A stretch of DNA of 64,000 nt from Mycobacterium sp. URHD0025 (GTDB lineage Bacteria; Actinomycetota; Actinomycetes; Mycobacteriales; Mycobacteriaceae): assembly GCF_000426065.1 (NCBI RefSeq), contig NZ_AUEQ01000010.1:169668-233667 (forward strand), in the 5' to 3' direction. Below, one piece after another: positions 20,962-28,688 of the stretch. Both the position numbers and the translations under genes were made by a program. Each line of letters begins with the position of its first letter. Within the stretch, counting starts at the first letter, position 1. Under the pieces are notes generated by a model. The model was not told the DNA's origin. It saw only the letters and a list, made by a program, of their open reading frames with translations, and ran no database searches.

Positions 20962-21945
20962 ATGAGGTTTCGACGTCTAGGTGCCGGGCTGATGGTGGCC
21001 GTGGTCGCGCTGATGCTGCTGACAGCGTGCGGGGTCACGCGAGGGGATGAGTCCCGCGGCCTGCACCGGCTGCGCATGATGGTGCCCAACAGCCCTGGCG
21101 GCGGCTACGACCTGACTGCGCGCACCGCGGTGAAGGTCATGGAGGACACCGACATCACCGGTCGTATCGAGGTGTTCAACGTCATCGGAGCAGGCGGCAC
21201 CGTCGCGATGGCCCGGCTGATGAACGAAAAAGGCAACGACGACCTGATGATGATGATGGGGCTCGGCGTGGTGGGAGCCGTGTACACCAACGGTTCCTCG
21301 GCGCGGGCGTCCGACGCCACCGCGCTGGCCAAGATGGTGGAGGAGCAGGAAGGCATTCTGGTGCCGGGGGATTCGCCGTTCCGCACCATCGGCGATCTGG
21401 TCGCGGCCTGGAAGGCCGATCCGGCCAAGATCACCATCGGCGGAGGATCCTCACCGGGCGGGCCCGATCACCTGTTCCCGATGGAAACCGCACGCGCGGT
21501 CGGACTCGATCCGCGCAAGGTCAACTACATCACCTACGACGGCGGCGGAGATCTGCTGACAGCCCTGCTGGGCAAGAAGATCGCGGCGGGCACGACCGGG
21601 CTCGGCGAGTTCGTCGACCAGATCGAGGCCGGGCAGGTCCGGGTGCTGGCGGTGTCGGGAGCCAAGCGCGTCGAGGGCGTCGACGCGCCCACCCTGTCCG
21701 AGTCGGGAATCGACCTGACCTTCACCAACTGGCGCGGAATACTCGCGCCGCCAGGTATTTCCGGTGAGGCCAAGGACGCGATGGTACGGGCGCTGACAGA
21801 TCTGCACGGCACCCAGCAGTGGCGTGACGCGCTGGTCAAGAACGGGTGGAGTGACGCGTTCAGCACCGGCGCGGAATTCGAGCAGTTCCTGCGTGATCAG
21901 GACAACCGCGTCTCGACGACGCTGAGCGAATTGGGGTTGTTGTGA
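20962..21945 (+). CDS. tctC: Tripartite tricarboxylate transporter substrate-binding lipoprotein TctC
   Basis: The extracytoplasmic solute receptor of a TTT transporter. From ATG 20962 it has 327 residues. The N-terminus RRLGAGLMVAVVALMLLTAC is a lipoprotein signal ending in the lipobox LTAC, so it should be membrane-anchored outside. The mature part has the TctC pattern: VPNSPGGGYDLTAR, GGGSSPGGPDHL, and WRGILAPPGI near the C-terminus. An ATG at 20857 is in frame but would put the signal peptide in the middle of the protein. The stop overlaps tctB by GTGA. Confidence 0.92.
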   Translation: MRFRRLGAGLMVAVVALMLLTACGVTRGDESRGLHRLRMMVPNSPGGGYDLTARTAVKVMEDTDITGRIEVFNVIGAGGTVAMARLMNEKGNDDLMMMMGLGVVGAVYTNGSSARASDATALAKMVEEQEGILVPGDSPFRTIGDLVAAWKADPAKITIGGGSSPGGPDHLFPMETARAVGLDPRKVNYITYDGGGDLLTALLGKKIAAGTTGLGEFVDQIEAGQVRVLAVSGAKRVEGVDAPTLSESGIDLTFTNWRGILAPPGISGEAKDAMVRALTDLHGTQQWRDALVKNGWSDAFSTGAEFEQFLRDQDNRVSTTLSELGLL

Positions 21946-22427
21946 AGGTCGACAAGGCCCAGTATCTCGTCTGCGCGGTCCTGCTGGCCGTGGGCGGATT
22001 CCTGATCTATGACGCGCTGACCCTGACGAGCGGGTTCGCCAAGGTGGATCCCGTTGGGCCGCGCGCCTTTCCACTGGGGATCGGGATCGTACTGATCGCG
22101 CTGGCGATCGTCCTGGCGCTCGCGATCCCGCGCGGATCGGTCGGTGAGGCGGATGCCGGCGAGGACGTCGATCCGAACATGCCGGGGGACTGGCGCACCG
22201 TAGGGCTGCTGGTCGGACTGTTCGTGTTGGTGATCGTGCTGGTCAAGCCGTTGGGCTGGGCCATCACCGGTGCACTGCTGTTCGCCGGGGCGGCAACGAT
22301 TCTCGGTAATCGCCATTACATCCGCAACCTCGCGATCGGCACGGTGCTTTCGGTGGCGAGCTTCTATGCGTTCTATTCCGGGCTCGGAATCCCGCTGCCC
22401 GCAGGCATTCTGGACGGGATTCTGTAG
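21942..22427 (+). CDS. tctB: Tripartite tricarboxylate transporter small membrane subunit TctB
   Basis: The four-helix small membrane subunit of the TTT transporter, 161 residues. Hydrophobic segments lie at about 8-26, 43-62, 88-120 (probably two close helices) and 128-148. Sequence alone is weakly diagnostic; assignment rests on length, topology and the tctC-tctB-tctA order. The GTG start overlaps tctC, and tctA starts on the base after the stop. Confidence 0.88.
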   Translation: MKVDKAQYLVCAVLLAVGGFLIYDALTLTSGFAKVDPVGPRAFPLGIGIVLIALAIVLALAIPRGSVGEADAGEDVDPNMPGDWRTVGLLVGLFVLVIVLVKPLGWAITGALLFAGAATILGNRHYIRNLAIGTVLSVASFYAFYSGLGIPLPAGILDGIL

Positions 22428-23969
22428 ATGGGTAACTTCGAGTGGTTGCTTCAGGGGTTCGCCGAGGCCGCGACCCCGATGAACCTGCTGTACGCGGTGA
22501 TCGGGGTGCTGCTCGGCACCGCGGTGGGTGTGTTGCCGGGCATCGGTCCGGCCATGACCGTGGCCCTGCTGCTGCCGGTGACCTACAACGTCAGCCCCAG
22601 TGCCGCGTTCATCATGTTCGCCGGAATCTTCTACGGCGGGATGTACGGCGGGTCGACCACGTCGATCCTGCTGAACACCCCAGGGGAGTCCTCGTCGGTG
22701 ATCACCGCGATCGAGGGCAACAAGATGGCCAAAGCCGGCCGGGCCGCGCAGGCCCTGGCCACCGCCGCGATCGGCTCGTTCGTCGCAGGCGCGATCGGCA
22801 CCGCGCTGCTGGCTGCCTTCGCACCGCCGATCTCGCGGTTCGCGGTCACCCTGGGCGCACCGTCCTACCTCGCGGTCATGCTTTTCGCGTTGGTCGCGGT
22901 CACCGCGGTGCTCGGCTCATCCAAGCTGCGCGGGGCGATCTCGCTGTTCCTCGGCCTGGCCATCGGGGTGGTCGGCATCGATTTCCTGACCGGCCAGCCA
23001 CGTGCCACCTTCGGCCTGCCGCAACTGTCAGACGGCATCGACATCGTGGTGATCGCGGTGGCGATCTTCGCGCTCGGCGAGGCACTGTGGGTGGCGGCGC
23101 ACCTGCGTCGCCGGCCGGCCGACGTGATCCCGGTGGGACGGCCGTGGATGAGCCGCCAGGACTTCGCCCGGTCCTGGAAGCCCTGGCTGCGGGGTACCGC
23201 CTACGGGTTCCCGTTCGGCGCCCTGCCTGCCGGCGGCGCCGAGTTGCCGACGTTCCTGTCGTACATCACCGAGAAGCGACTCTCCAAACATCCCGAGGAG
23301 TTCGGCAAGGGCGCCATCGAAGGCGTCGCAGGGCCCGAAGCGGCCAACAACGCCTCGGCGGCGGGCACCCTCGTGCCGATGCTGTCGCTGGGCCTGCCCA
23401 CCAACGCCACGGCGGCGGTGATGCTGACCGCGTTCGTGTCCTACGGGATTCAGCCGGGCCCAACCCTTTTCGAGAAGGAACCGCTGCTGATCTGGACGCT
23501 GATCGCCAGCCTGTTCATCGGCAACTTCCTGCTGCTGGTTCTCAACCTGCCGTTGGCGCCGCTGTGGGCCAGGCTGCTGCGCACCCCGCGGCCGTACCTC
23601 TACGCGGGCATCTTGTTCTTCGCCACGTTGGGGGCGCTGGCCGTCAACGTGCAACCGCTGGACCTGGTCCTGTTGCTCGTGTTCGGGCTGCTGGGGTTGA
23701 TGATGCGCCGGTTCGGGCTGCCGGTGCTGCCGTTGATCATCGGGGTGATCCTCGGCCCACGCATCGAACGGCAACTGCGCCAGAGCCTGCAACTCGGGGG
23801 CGGAGACTGGACCAGCCTGTTCACCGAACCCGTCGCGATCGTCACCTATGTCCTCATGGCCATCCTGTTGTTGATGCCGTTGGTGCTCAAGCTGATGCAC
23901 CGCAGCGAGGAATCGTTGTTGATCGTCGAGGATGACGCGGATCAGCAGCAGAAGGCGGGCCAACTGTGA
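22428..23969 (+). CDS. tctA: Tripartite tricarboxylate transporter large permease TctA
   Basis: The large membrane subunit that carries the substrate, 513 residues with about 12 hydrophobic segments. Family motifs are [17 protein letters not shown] near residue 32, [20 protein letters not shown] near residue 66, and a second [16 protein letters not shown] motif near residue 323. Together with TctC and TctB it should import a citrate-like or other carboxylate using an ion gradient. Its stop overlaps the GTG of the repeat-encoded small reading frame (GTGA at 23966-23969). Confidence 0.94.
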   Translation: MGNFEWLLQGFAEAATPMNLLYAVIGVLLGTAVGVLPGIGPAMTVALLLPVTYNVSPSAAFIMFAGIFYGGMYGGSTTSILLNTPGESSSVITAIEGNKMAKAGRAAQALATAAIGSFVAGAIGTALLAAFAPPISRFAVTLGAPSYLAVMLFALVAVTAVLGSSKLRGAISLFLGLAIGVVGIDFLTGQPRATFGLPQLSDGIDIVVIAVAIFALGEALWVAAHLRRRPADVIPVGRPWMSRQDFARSWKPWLRGTAYGFPFGALPAGGAELPTFLSYITEKRLSKHPEEFGKGAIEGVAGPEAANNASAAGTLVPMLSLGLPTNATAAVMLTAFVSYGIQPGPTLFEKEPLLIWTLIASLFIGNFLLLVLNLPLAPLWARLLRTPRPYLYAGILFFATLGALAVNVQPLDLVLLLVFGLLGLMMRRFGLPVLPLIIGVILGPRIERQLRQSLQLGGGDWTSLFTEPVAIVTYVLMAILLLMPLVLKLMHRSEESLLIVEDDADQQQKAGQL

Positions 23970-24091
23970 CCACCGACGAGCGCTTGCGCGAGGAGAAGAC
24001 GATGAACGAGCGCTTGCGCGAGGAGAAGACGATGAACGAGCGCTCGCGCGAGGAGAAGACGATGAACGAGCGCTCGCGCGAGGAGAATTGA
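23966..24091 (+). CDS. 41-residue reading frame made of the MIRU-like repeat
   Basis: GTG 23966 opens inside the tctA stop and reads through 41 codons to TGA 24089-24091, whose last base is the first base of the next gene's ATG (TGATG). The peptide is almost all repeats of [10 protein letters not shown] or [11 protein letters not shown] start/stop overlap at both ends would let ribosomes pass from tctA to the stress-protein gene. Whether the peptide itself has a role is unknown. Confidence 0.5.
   Translation: MTTDERLREEKTMNERLREEKTMNERSREEKTMNERSREEN
23978..24085 (+). repeat. 30-bp MIRU-like tandem repeat between tctA and the stress-protein gene
   Basis: Three 30-bp units (23978-24007, 24008-24037, 24038-24067) and an 18-bp partial fourth unit (24068-24085) share the core gagcgcttgcgcgaggag, with T-to-C changes in copies 3 and 4. 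GAGGAG in each unit is a Shine-Dalgarno-like sequence. The same core recurs at 43.67-43.73 kb. Confidence 0.9.
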
Positions 24092-24483
24092 TGATCGTCA
24101 TCGGCTACACCGCGGATGCCTTCGGCGTCGCCGCCGTCGAGCACGGCATCGCAGAGGCGGCCCTGCGGGGGACCAGCCTGTTGGTGATCAACGCGACGTC
24201 CGGTGAGGCCTACGTGGATTCACGCTTCGCGCGCTCCAGACAACTCCACGATGTGGAGGAGCAGTTGCGTGAGAGTGGTGTGCCGTTCGAGTTGCGGCAG
24301 CCGGTGGGTGTCGACGCGGCCACCGAATTGCTCGATGCGATGGACGCGCCCGATGCCGAGTTGCTGGTGATCGGTATCCGGCACCGCAGCCCGGTGGGCA
24401 AGCTGCTGCTCGGCAGCGTGTCGCAGCAATTGCTGCTGGAGTGCCCGAAACCGGTCCTGGCGGTCAAACCAGGGTCCCATTAA
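24091..24483 (+). CDS. Universal stress protein (UspA-like)
   Basis: A single-domain USP of 130 residues starting [12 protein letters not shown]. The C-terminal nucleotide-loop-like segment GIRHRSPVGKLLLGSVSQQL and the ending CPKPVLAVK are typical of the family. ATG 24091 is chosen because it is coupled to the repeat-encoded frame and gives the normal USP N-terminus. It is the last gene of the tct operon, as often seen with TTT transporters. Its exact role is unknown. Confidence 0.9.
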   Translation: MIVIGYTADAFGVAAVEHGIAEAALRGTSLLVINATSGEAYVDSRFARSRQLHDVEEQLRESGVPFELRQPVGVDAATELLDAMDAPDAELLVIGIRHRSPVGKLLLGSVSQQLLLECPKPVLAVKPGSH

Positions 24484-24602
24484 AGCGCTCTGAACTGCGG
24501 TAACTGTGCTCACAACGGGCATGTTCGGGCGGTGAGGATGAGTTTTCGTGCCGATAACGCCGCCGGAAAGATCCGACAACACCCTCACCACAAGATAGGG
24601 GC
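24484..24602 (+). promoter_or_regulatory. Upstream region of the nitrate reductase fusion gene
   Basis: The 119 bp hold the promoter of the long reductase gene. GTAACTGTGCTCACAAC at about 24500-24516 vaguely resembles a GlnR-type site (AC-rich half sites), and a GGTGAGG/CCTCACC pair lies at about 24531 and 24585. I could not confirm either one. Confidence 0.3.
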
Positions 24603-27600
24603 ATGGCGGATGGCGCGGCCCCGGGTCCGGTCCCGGACTCGACGCAGCGGACGGCGTGTTCGTACTGCGGTGTCGGTTGCGGTATCGAGGTCACCACCAG
24701 GGTCGATGACGGCCGCACGGTGATTGCGCGGGTCAGCGGCGACAAGCTGCACCCCACCAATTTCGGCCGGCTGTGCACCAAGGGGGCGATGCACGCCGAG
24801 ATGATGGCCGCCGACGACGACCGGCTGAAGTCCGCTTTGCTGCGGCCCACCCGTGCCGATGAACTGCTACCGACGCCTGTGGACGACGCGGTGGCCGAAG
24901 CCGGCCGCCGGCTGCGGGCCATTGTCGACGAGCACGGTCCGGATGCCGTCGCGCTCTATGTGTCCGGCCAGATGACGCTCGAGGCGCAATACCTGGCCAC
25001 CAAGCTCGCCAAGGGGTTCCTGCGCACCGTGCACATCGAGTCGAATTCACGGTTGTGCATGGCCAGTGCGGGCACCGGGTTCAAGCAGTCCCTCGGTGCC
25101 GATGGGCCGCCGGGTTCCTACACCGACTTCGACCGGGCCGACCTGTTCTTCGTCACCGGGGCGAACATGGCCGATTGCCATCCGATTCTGTTCCTGCGCA
25201 TGGCCGATCGGCTCAAGGCCGGGGCCAAGCTGATCGTGGTGGACCCGCGCCGGACCGCGACCGCCGAGAAGGCCGATCTGTTCCTGCAGATCAGGCCGGG
25301 CACTGATCTGGCACTGCTCAATGGCCTGCTGCACCTGCTCCTGGAAGACGCTGCGAGCGGCGCGATTGATTACGAGTTCATCGCCGAGCACACGACGGGC
25401 TGGGAGGCGATGCCGGAGTTCCTGGCGGACTACCCGCCGGCCCGGGTCGCCGAGATCACCGGAATCCCCGAGGCCGACATCCGCACCGCCGCTGCGATGA
25501 TCGCCGAGGCCGGTGAGTGGATGAGCTGCTGGACCATGGGGCTCAACCAGAGCACGCACGGAACATGGAACACGAACGCCATCTGCAACCTGCACCTGGC
25601 CACCGGTGCCATCTGTCGCCCGGGCAGTGGCCCCATGTCGCTGACGGGGCAGCCCAACGCCATGGGCGGCCGTGAAATGGGTTACATGGGACCGGGTCTG
25701 CCCGGCCAGCGTTCGGTACTCGCCGCTGACGACCGCGCCTTCGTCGAGGCGCAATGGGGCGTCGAACCCGGCACCATCCGCTCCGACGTGGGTCCGGGGA
25801 CCGTCGGCATGTTCGAGCAGATGGAACAGGGCCTGATCAAGGCATGCTGGATCATCTGTACCAACCCTGTTGCCAGCGTGGCCAACCGGAAGACCGTGAT
25901 CAACGGGCTGGAGGCGGCGCAGCTGGTCATCGTCCAGGATGCCTACCGTTCCACGGCCACAAACCACTATGCCGACATCCTGCTGCCCGCCGCGCTGTGG
26001 GCGGAATCCGAAGGCGTGATGGTCAATTCGGAGCGCAACCTGACCCTGCTGTCCCCGTCGGTCGCGCCACTGGGCCAGGCCAGGCCGGACTGGCAGTTGA
26101 TCTGTGACGTGGCCGCGCACCTGGGCTTCGCCGAGCACTTCGCCTACCGGTCCGCCGAAGAGGTCTTCGCCGAGATCCGCCGGTTCGCCAACCCGAAGAC
26201 CGGGTACGACCTGCGCGGCGCCGACTATGAGCGGCTGCGCCGGACGCCGTTGCAGTGGCCGGTTCCACCGGTCGACGGCCCCGGTGGCGAGGACGACCGG
26301 CACCCCATCCGCTATCTCAACGACGGTGTCAGCCAGGACCTGTTCGTCGACGCCGACGGTCGCCGGCCCCGGCTGGCCTTCGCGACGCCGTCGCGACGGG
26401 CCGTCTTTCATGCCCGGCCGCACATGGACGCGGCGGAACTGCCCGATGACGACTATCCGATGGTGCTCAACACCGGTCGGCTGCAACATCAATGGCACAC
26501 CATGACCAAGACCGGCAAGGTGGACAAGCTCAACAGGCTCAACCCGGCGCCGTTCGTCGAGATTCACCCGCTGGATGCGCTGGAACTCGACATCGTCGAG
26601 GGACAGCCGGTCGAGCTGGCCTCGCGGCGTGGCCGCGCGGTGCTTCCCGCAGTGGTATCGGATCGGGTGCGCCCCGGCAACTGCTTCGCGCCGTTTCACT
26701 GGAACGACGAACACGGTGAGTACCTGACCGTCAACGCGGTGACCAACGATGCCGTCGACGCGGATTCGTTGCAGCCGGAGTTCAAGGTGTGTGCCGTCAG
26801 CCTGCGTCCGGTCCGATCTGTCGACGGCACGCCCGCGGTGCATCCGCTCGCGGCCGAGATGGGATTGGGCGCCGCGCACAAGCCGTCACTGAGTCAAGAC
26901 GAAAAGATCTATCTGACCGGGTTTTTCACCGGCTTGCCGGACGCTCCCGTGGGCGTCCCCGTCGTTCCGGCGGCAGCGCCACTGAGCGCCAAGGTGCGGC
27001 TGTGGGTGGACGGGATACTGGCCGGACGTTATTCACGAGCGGGCGACATCGGGCCCGGCGAGCGCCCGGTGCCAGCCGGGCCGCTGGTGCTGTGGGCCTC
27101 TCAAACCGGTACCGCCGAAGAGTTCGCGGCCGGGCTGGCGGGCAGTATCGCCGGCGCCACGTTGGTCAACATGGACGAACTCGCGTTGGCCGACTTGGCG
27201 GCCGCGCGTGACATCCTGGTTGTCACCAGCACTTTCGGCGACGGTGGCCCACCGGACAACGGGGCCGACTTCTGGAGCCGGCTGCAGGCCCACGACGCCC
27301 CGCAGCTGCCCGGGCTCCGCTATGCCGTGCTCGGCATCGGAGACAAGTCCTACGACAACTTCTGCGGGCACGCGAAATCGTTGGATCGGCGGCTGGCCGA
27401 TCTGGGAGCCACCAAACTGCTCGAGCGCGCCGAGTGTGAGGCCTACGACGACGAGCCCCTGCGACACTGGGCGGACAAGGTCACCACCGTGCTGACCGGT
27501 CCAGCGCCCGTGCCTGCCGTCATCGGCGCCGGCGCCCGGACCGTCATACCCACCGAACCCGACGAATTCACCAGGGCCAAACCGATTTTGGCGGTCCTGG

Positions 27601-28673
27601 CCCGCAATGAGCTGCTGACGGCGCCGACTGCGGCAAAAGAGGTGCGCCAGTTCGGCTTCGACATATCGGAGTACGACGTCAACTACGCGGTCGGTGACTC
27701 CCTGGGTGTCTATGCCGGTAACGATCCGGCCGTGGTGGACTCCTGGCTGGCGGCCACCGCACTCAACCCGGACTCGGTGATCGAGGTGGACGGTGTCGAG
27801 CAGGCGCTGCGCGATGCGCTCATCTCGTCGTACGACATCTGCCGGGTGACGCCGGACCTGCTGCGGTTCGTGGCGGACTCCTGCGCCGACCGTTCCGCGG
27901 CCAAGATCCTGCGCAATTCTGGTGAGCGGCGCAGCAATTGGCTGCGCAACCGCAACGGTCTCGATGTCGTGACCGAGTTCGCGGTCCGCGCCGAACCCGA
28001 ACAGTGGCAAGAGGCACTGGTCCGGCTGACCCCGCGCAGCTATTCGATCTCCTCGAGCCCGCTGGTGAGTCCGCACGAGGTTCAGCTGACGGTGTCGGTG
28101 GTGCGGTACCGCGGGCCGGCGGGCGCGCCGCGGGGCGGCGTGTGCTCGACCTTCATGGCCGACCGCGCTGCGGCCGCGCCGGTGTTCCTGCAGCGCTCAC
28201 CGCATTTCCGCCCGCCCGAGGAGCCCGGAACGCCGATGATCATGGTCGGTCCGGGTACCGGTGTGGCGCCGTTCCGGGGATTCCTGCAGGAGCGTCGCGC
28301 ACTGGGACACACTGGCCGGAACTGGCTGTTCTTCGGCGATCAGCACCGCAGCGAGAACTTCTACTATCGCGACGAGTTTGAAGAGATGGCTGCTGATGGG
28401 CTCTTGAGCCGGCTGGATCTGGCGTTCTCTCGTGACCAGGCCGACCGGGTGTACGTGCAGCACAAGATGCTGGACCGCGGCGCGGAGATATGGCGCTGGC
28501 TCGACGACGGCGCTCACTTCTACGTCTGCGGTGACGCGAGCCGGATGGCCAAGGATGTCGACGCCGCACTGACCGCGATCCTGCGTAGCCATGGCCGGAT
28601 GTCGGAAGACGCCGCACGAGACTACAAGCGGGAGTTGGTCGCCCAGAAGCGGTACGTACGCGACGTGTACTGA
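24603..28673 (+). CDS. Assimilatory nitrate reductase fused to a CysJ-like diflavin reductase
   Basis: A 1356-residue soluble fusion predicted to reduce nitrate to nitrite with electrons from NADPH inside one chain. Residues 1 to about 730 form a molybdopterin oxidoreductase of the NarB/NasA type: a 4Fe-4S site (C19-x2-C22-x3-C26, and C58 in FGRLCTKG), bis-MGD domains and a C-terminal MopB-binding domain. Residues about 827-964 are a flavodoxin FMN domain (WASQTGTAEEFA). About 990-1356 are FAD/NADPH domains (SYSISSSP, VGPGTGVAPFRGF, CGDASRMAKDV). No ferredoxin-like cysteine cluster is seen in the linker. The M. smegmatis homologue in this neighbourhood has, as I recall, been reported as the assimilatory nitrate reductase (NasN). 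No nitrite reductase gene is nearby. Confidence 0.9.
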   Translation: MADGAAPGPVPDSTQRTACSYCGVGCGIEVTTRVDDGRTVIARVSGDKLHPTNFGRLCTKGAMHAEMMAADDDRLKSALLRPTRADELLPTPVDDAVAEAGRRLRAIVDEHGPDAVALYVSGQMTLEAQYLATKLAKGFLRTVHIESNSRLCMASAGTGFKQSLGADGPPGSYTDFDRADLFFVTGANMADCHPILFLRMADRLKAGAKLIVVDPRRTATAEKADLFLQIRPGTDLALLNGLLHLLLEDAASGAIDYEFIAEHTTGWEAMPEFLADYPPARVAEITGIPEADIRTAAAMIAEAGEWMSCWTMGLNQSTHGTWNTNAICNLHLATGAICRPGSGPMSLTGQPNAMGGREMGYMGPGLPGQRSVLAADDRAFVEAQWGVEPGTIRSDVGPGTVGMFEQMEQGLIKACWIICTNPVASVANRKTVINGLEAAQLVIVQDAYRSTATNHYADILLPAALWAESEGVMVNSERNLTLLSPSVAPLGQARPDWQLICDVAAHLGFAEHFAYRSAEEVFAEIRRFANPKTGYDLRGADYERLRRTPLQWPVPPVDGPGGEDDRHPIRYLNDGVSQDLFVDADGRRPRLAFATPSRRAVFHARPHMDAAELPDDDYPMVLNTGRLQHQWHTMTKTGKVDKLNRLNPAPFVEIHPLDALELDIVEGQPVELASRRGRAVLPAVVSDRVRPGNCFAPFHWNDEHGEYLTVNAVTNDAVDADSLQPEFKVCAVSLRPVRSVDGTPAVHPLAAEMGLGAAHKPSLSQDEKIYLTGFFTGLPDAPVGVPVVPAAAPLSAKVRLWVDGILAGRYSRAGDIGPGERPVPAGPLVLWASQTGTAEEFAAGLAGSIAGATLVNMDELALADLAAARDILVVTSTFGDGGPPDNGADFWSRLQAHDAPQLPGLRYAVLGIGDKSYDNFCGHAKSLDRRLADLGATKLLERAECEAYDDEPLRHWADKVTTVLTGPAPVPAVIGAGARTVIPTEPDEFTRAKPILAVLARNELLTAPTAAKEVRQFGFDISEYDVNYAVGDSLGVYAGNDPAVVDSWLAATALNPDSVIEVDGVEQALRDALISSYDICRVTPDLLRFVADSCADRSAAKILRNSGERRSNWLRNRNGLDVVTEFAVRAEPEQWQEALVRLTPRSYSISSSPLVSPHEVQLTVSVVRYRGPAGAPRGGVCSTFMADRAAAAPVFLQRSPHFRPPEEPGTPMIMVGPGTGVAPFRGFLQERRALGHTGRNWLFFGDQHRSENFYYRDEFEEMAADGLLSRLDLAFSRDQADRVYVQHKMLDRGAEIWRWLDDGAHFYVCGDASRMAKDVDAALTAILRSHGRMSEDAARDYKRELVAQKRYVRDVY

Positions 28674-28688
28674 CGGCGACCGAGCGGG

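Noticed and set aside
23978..24085. Possible CRISPR array
   Set aside because: Units are contiguous with no spacers and preserve a reading frame; no cas genes.
24500..24516. GlnR operator before the nitrate reductase gene
   Set aside because: Only a loose match; cannot be told from chance without a matrix search.
25047..26879. 610-codon minus-strand open frame inside the nitrate reductase gene
   Set aside because: Antisense shadow of the molybdopterin domain; no domain or ribosome site.
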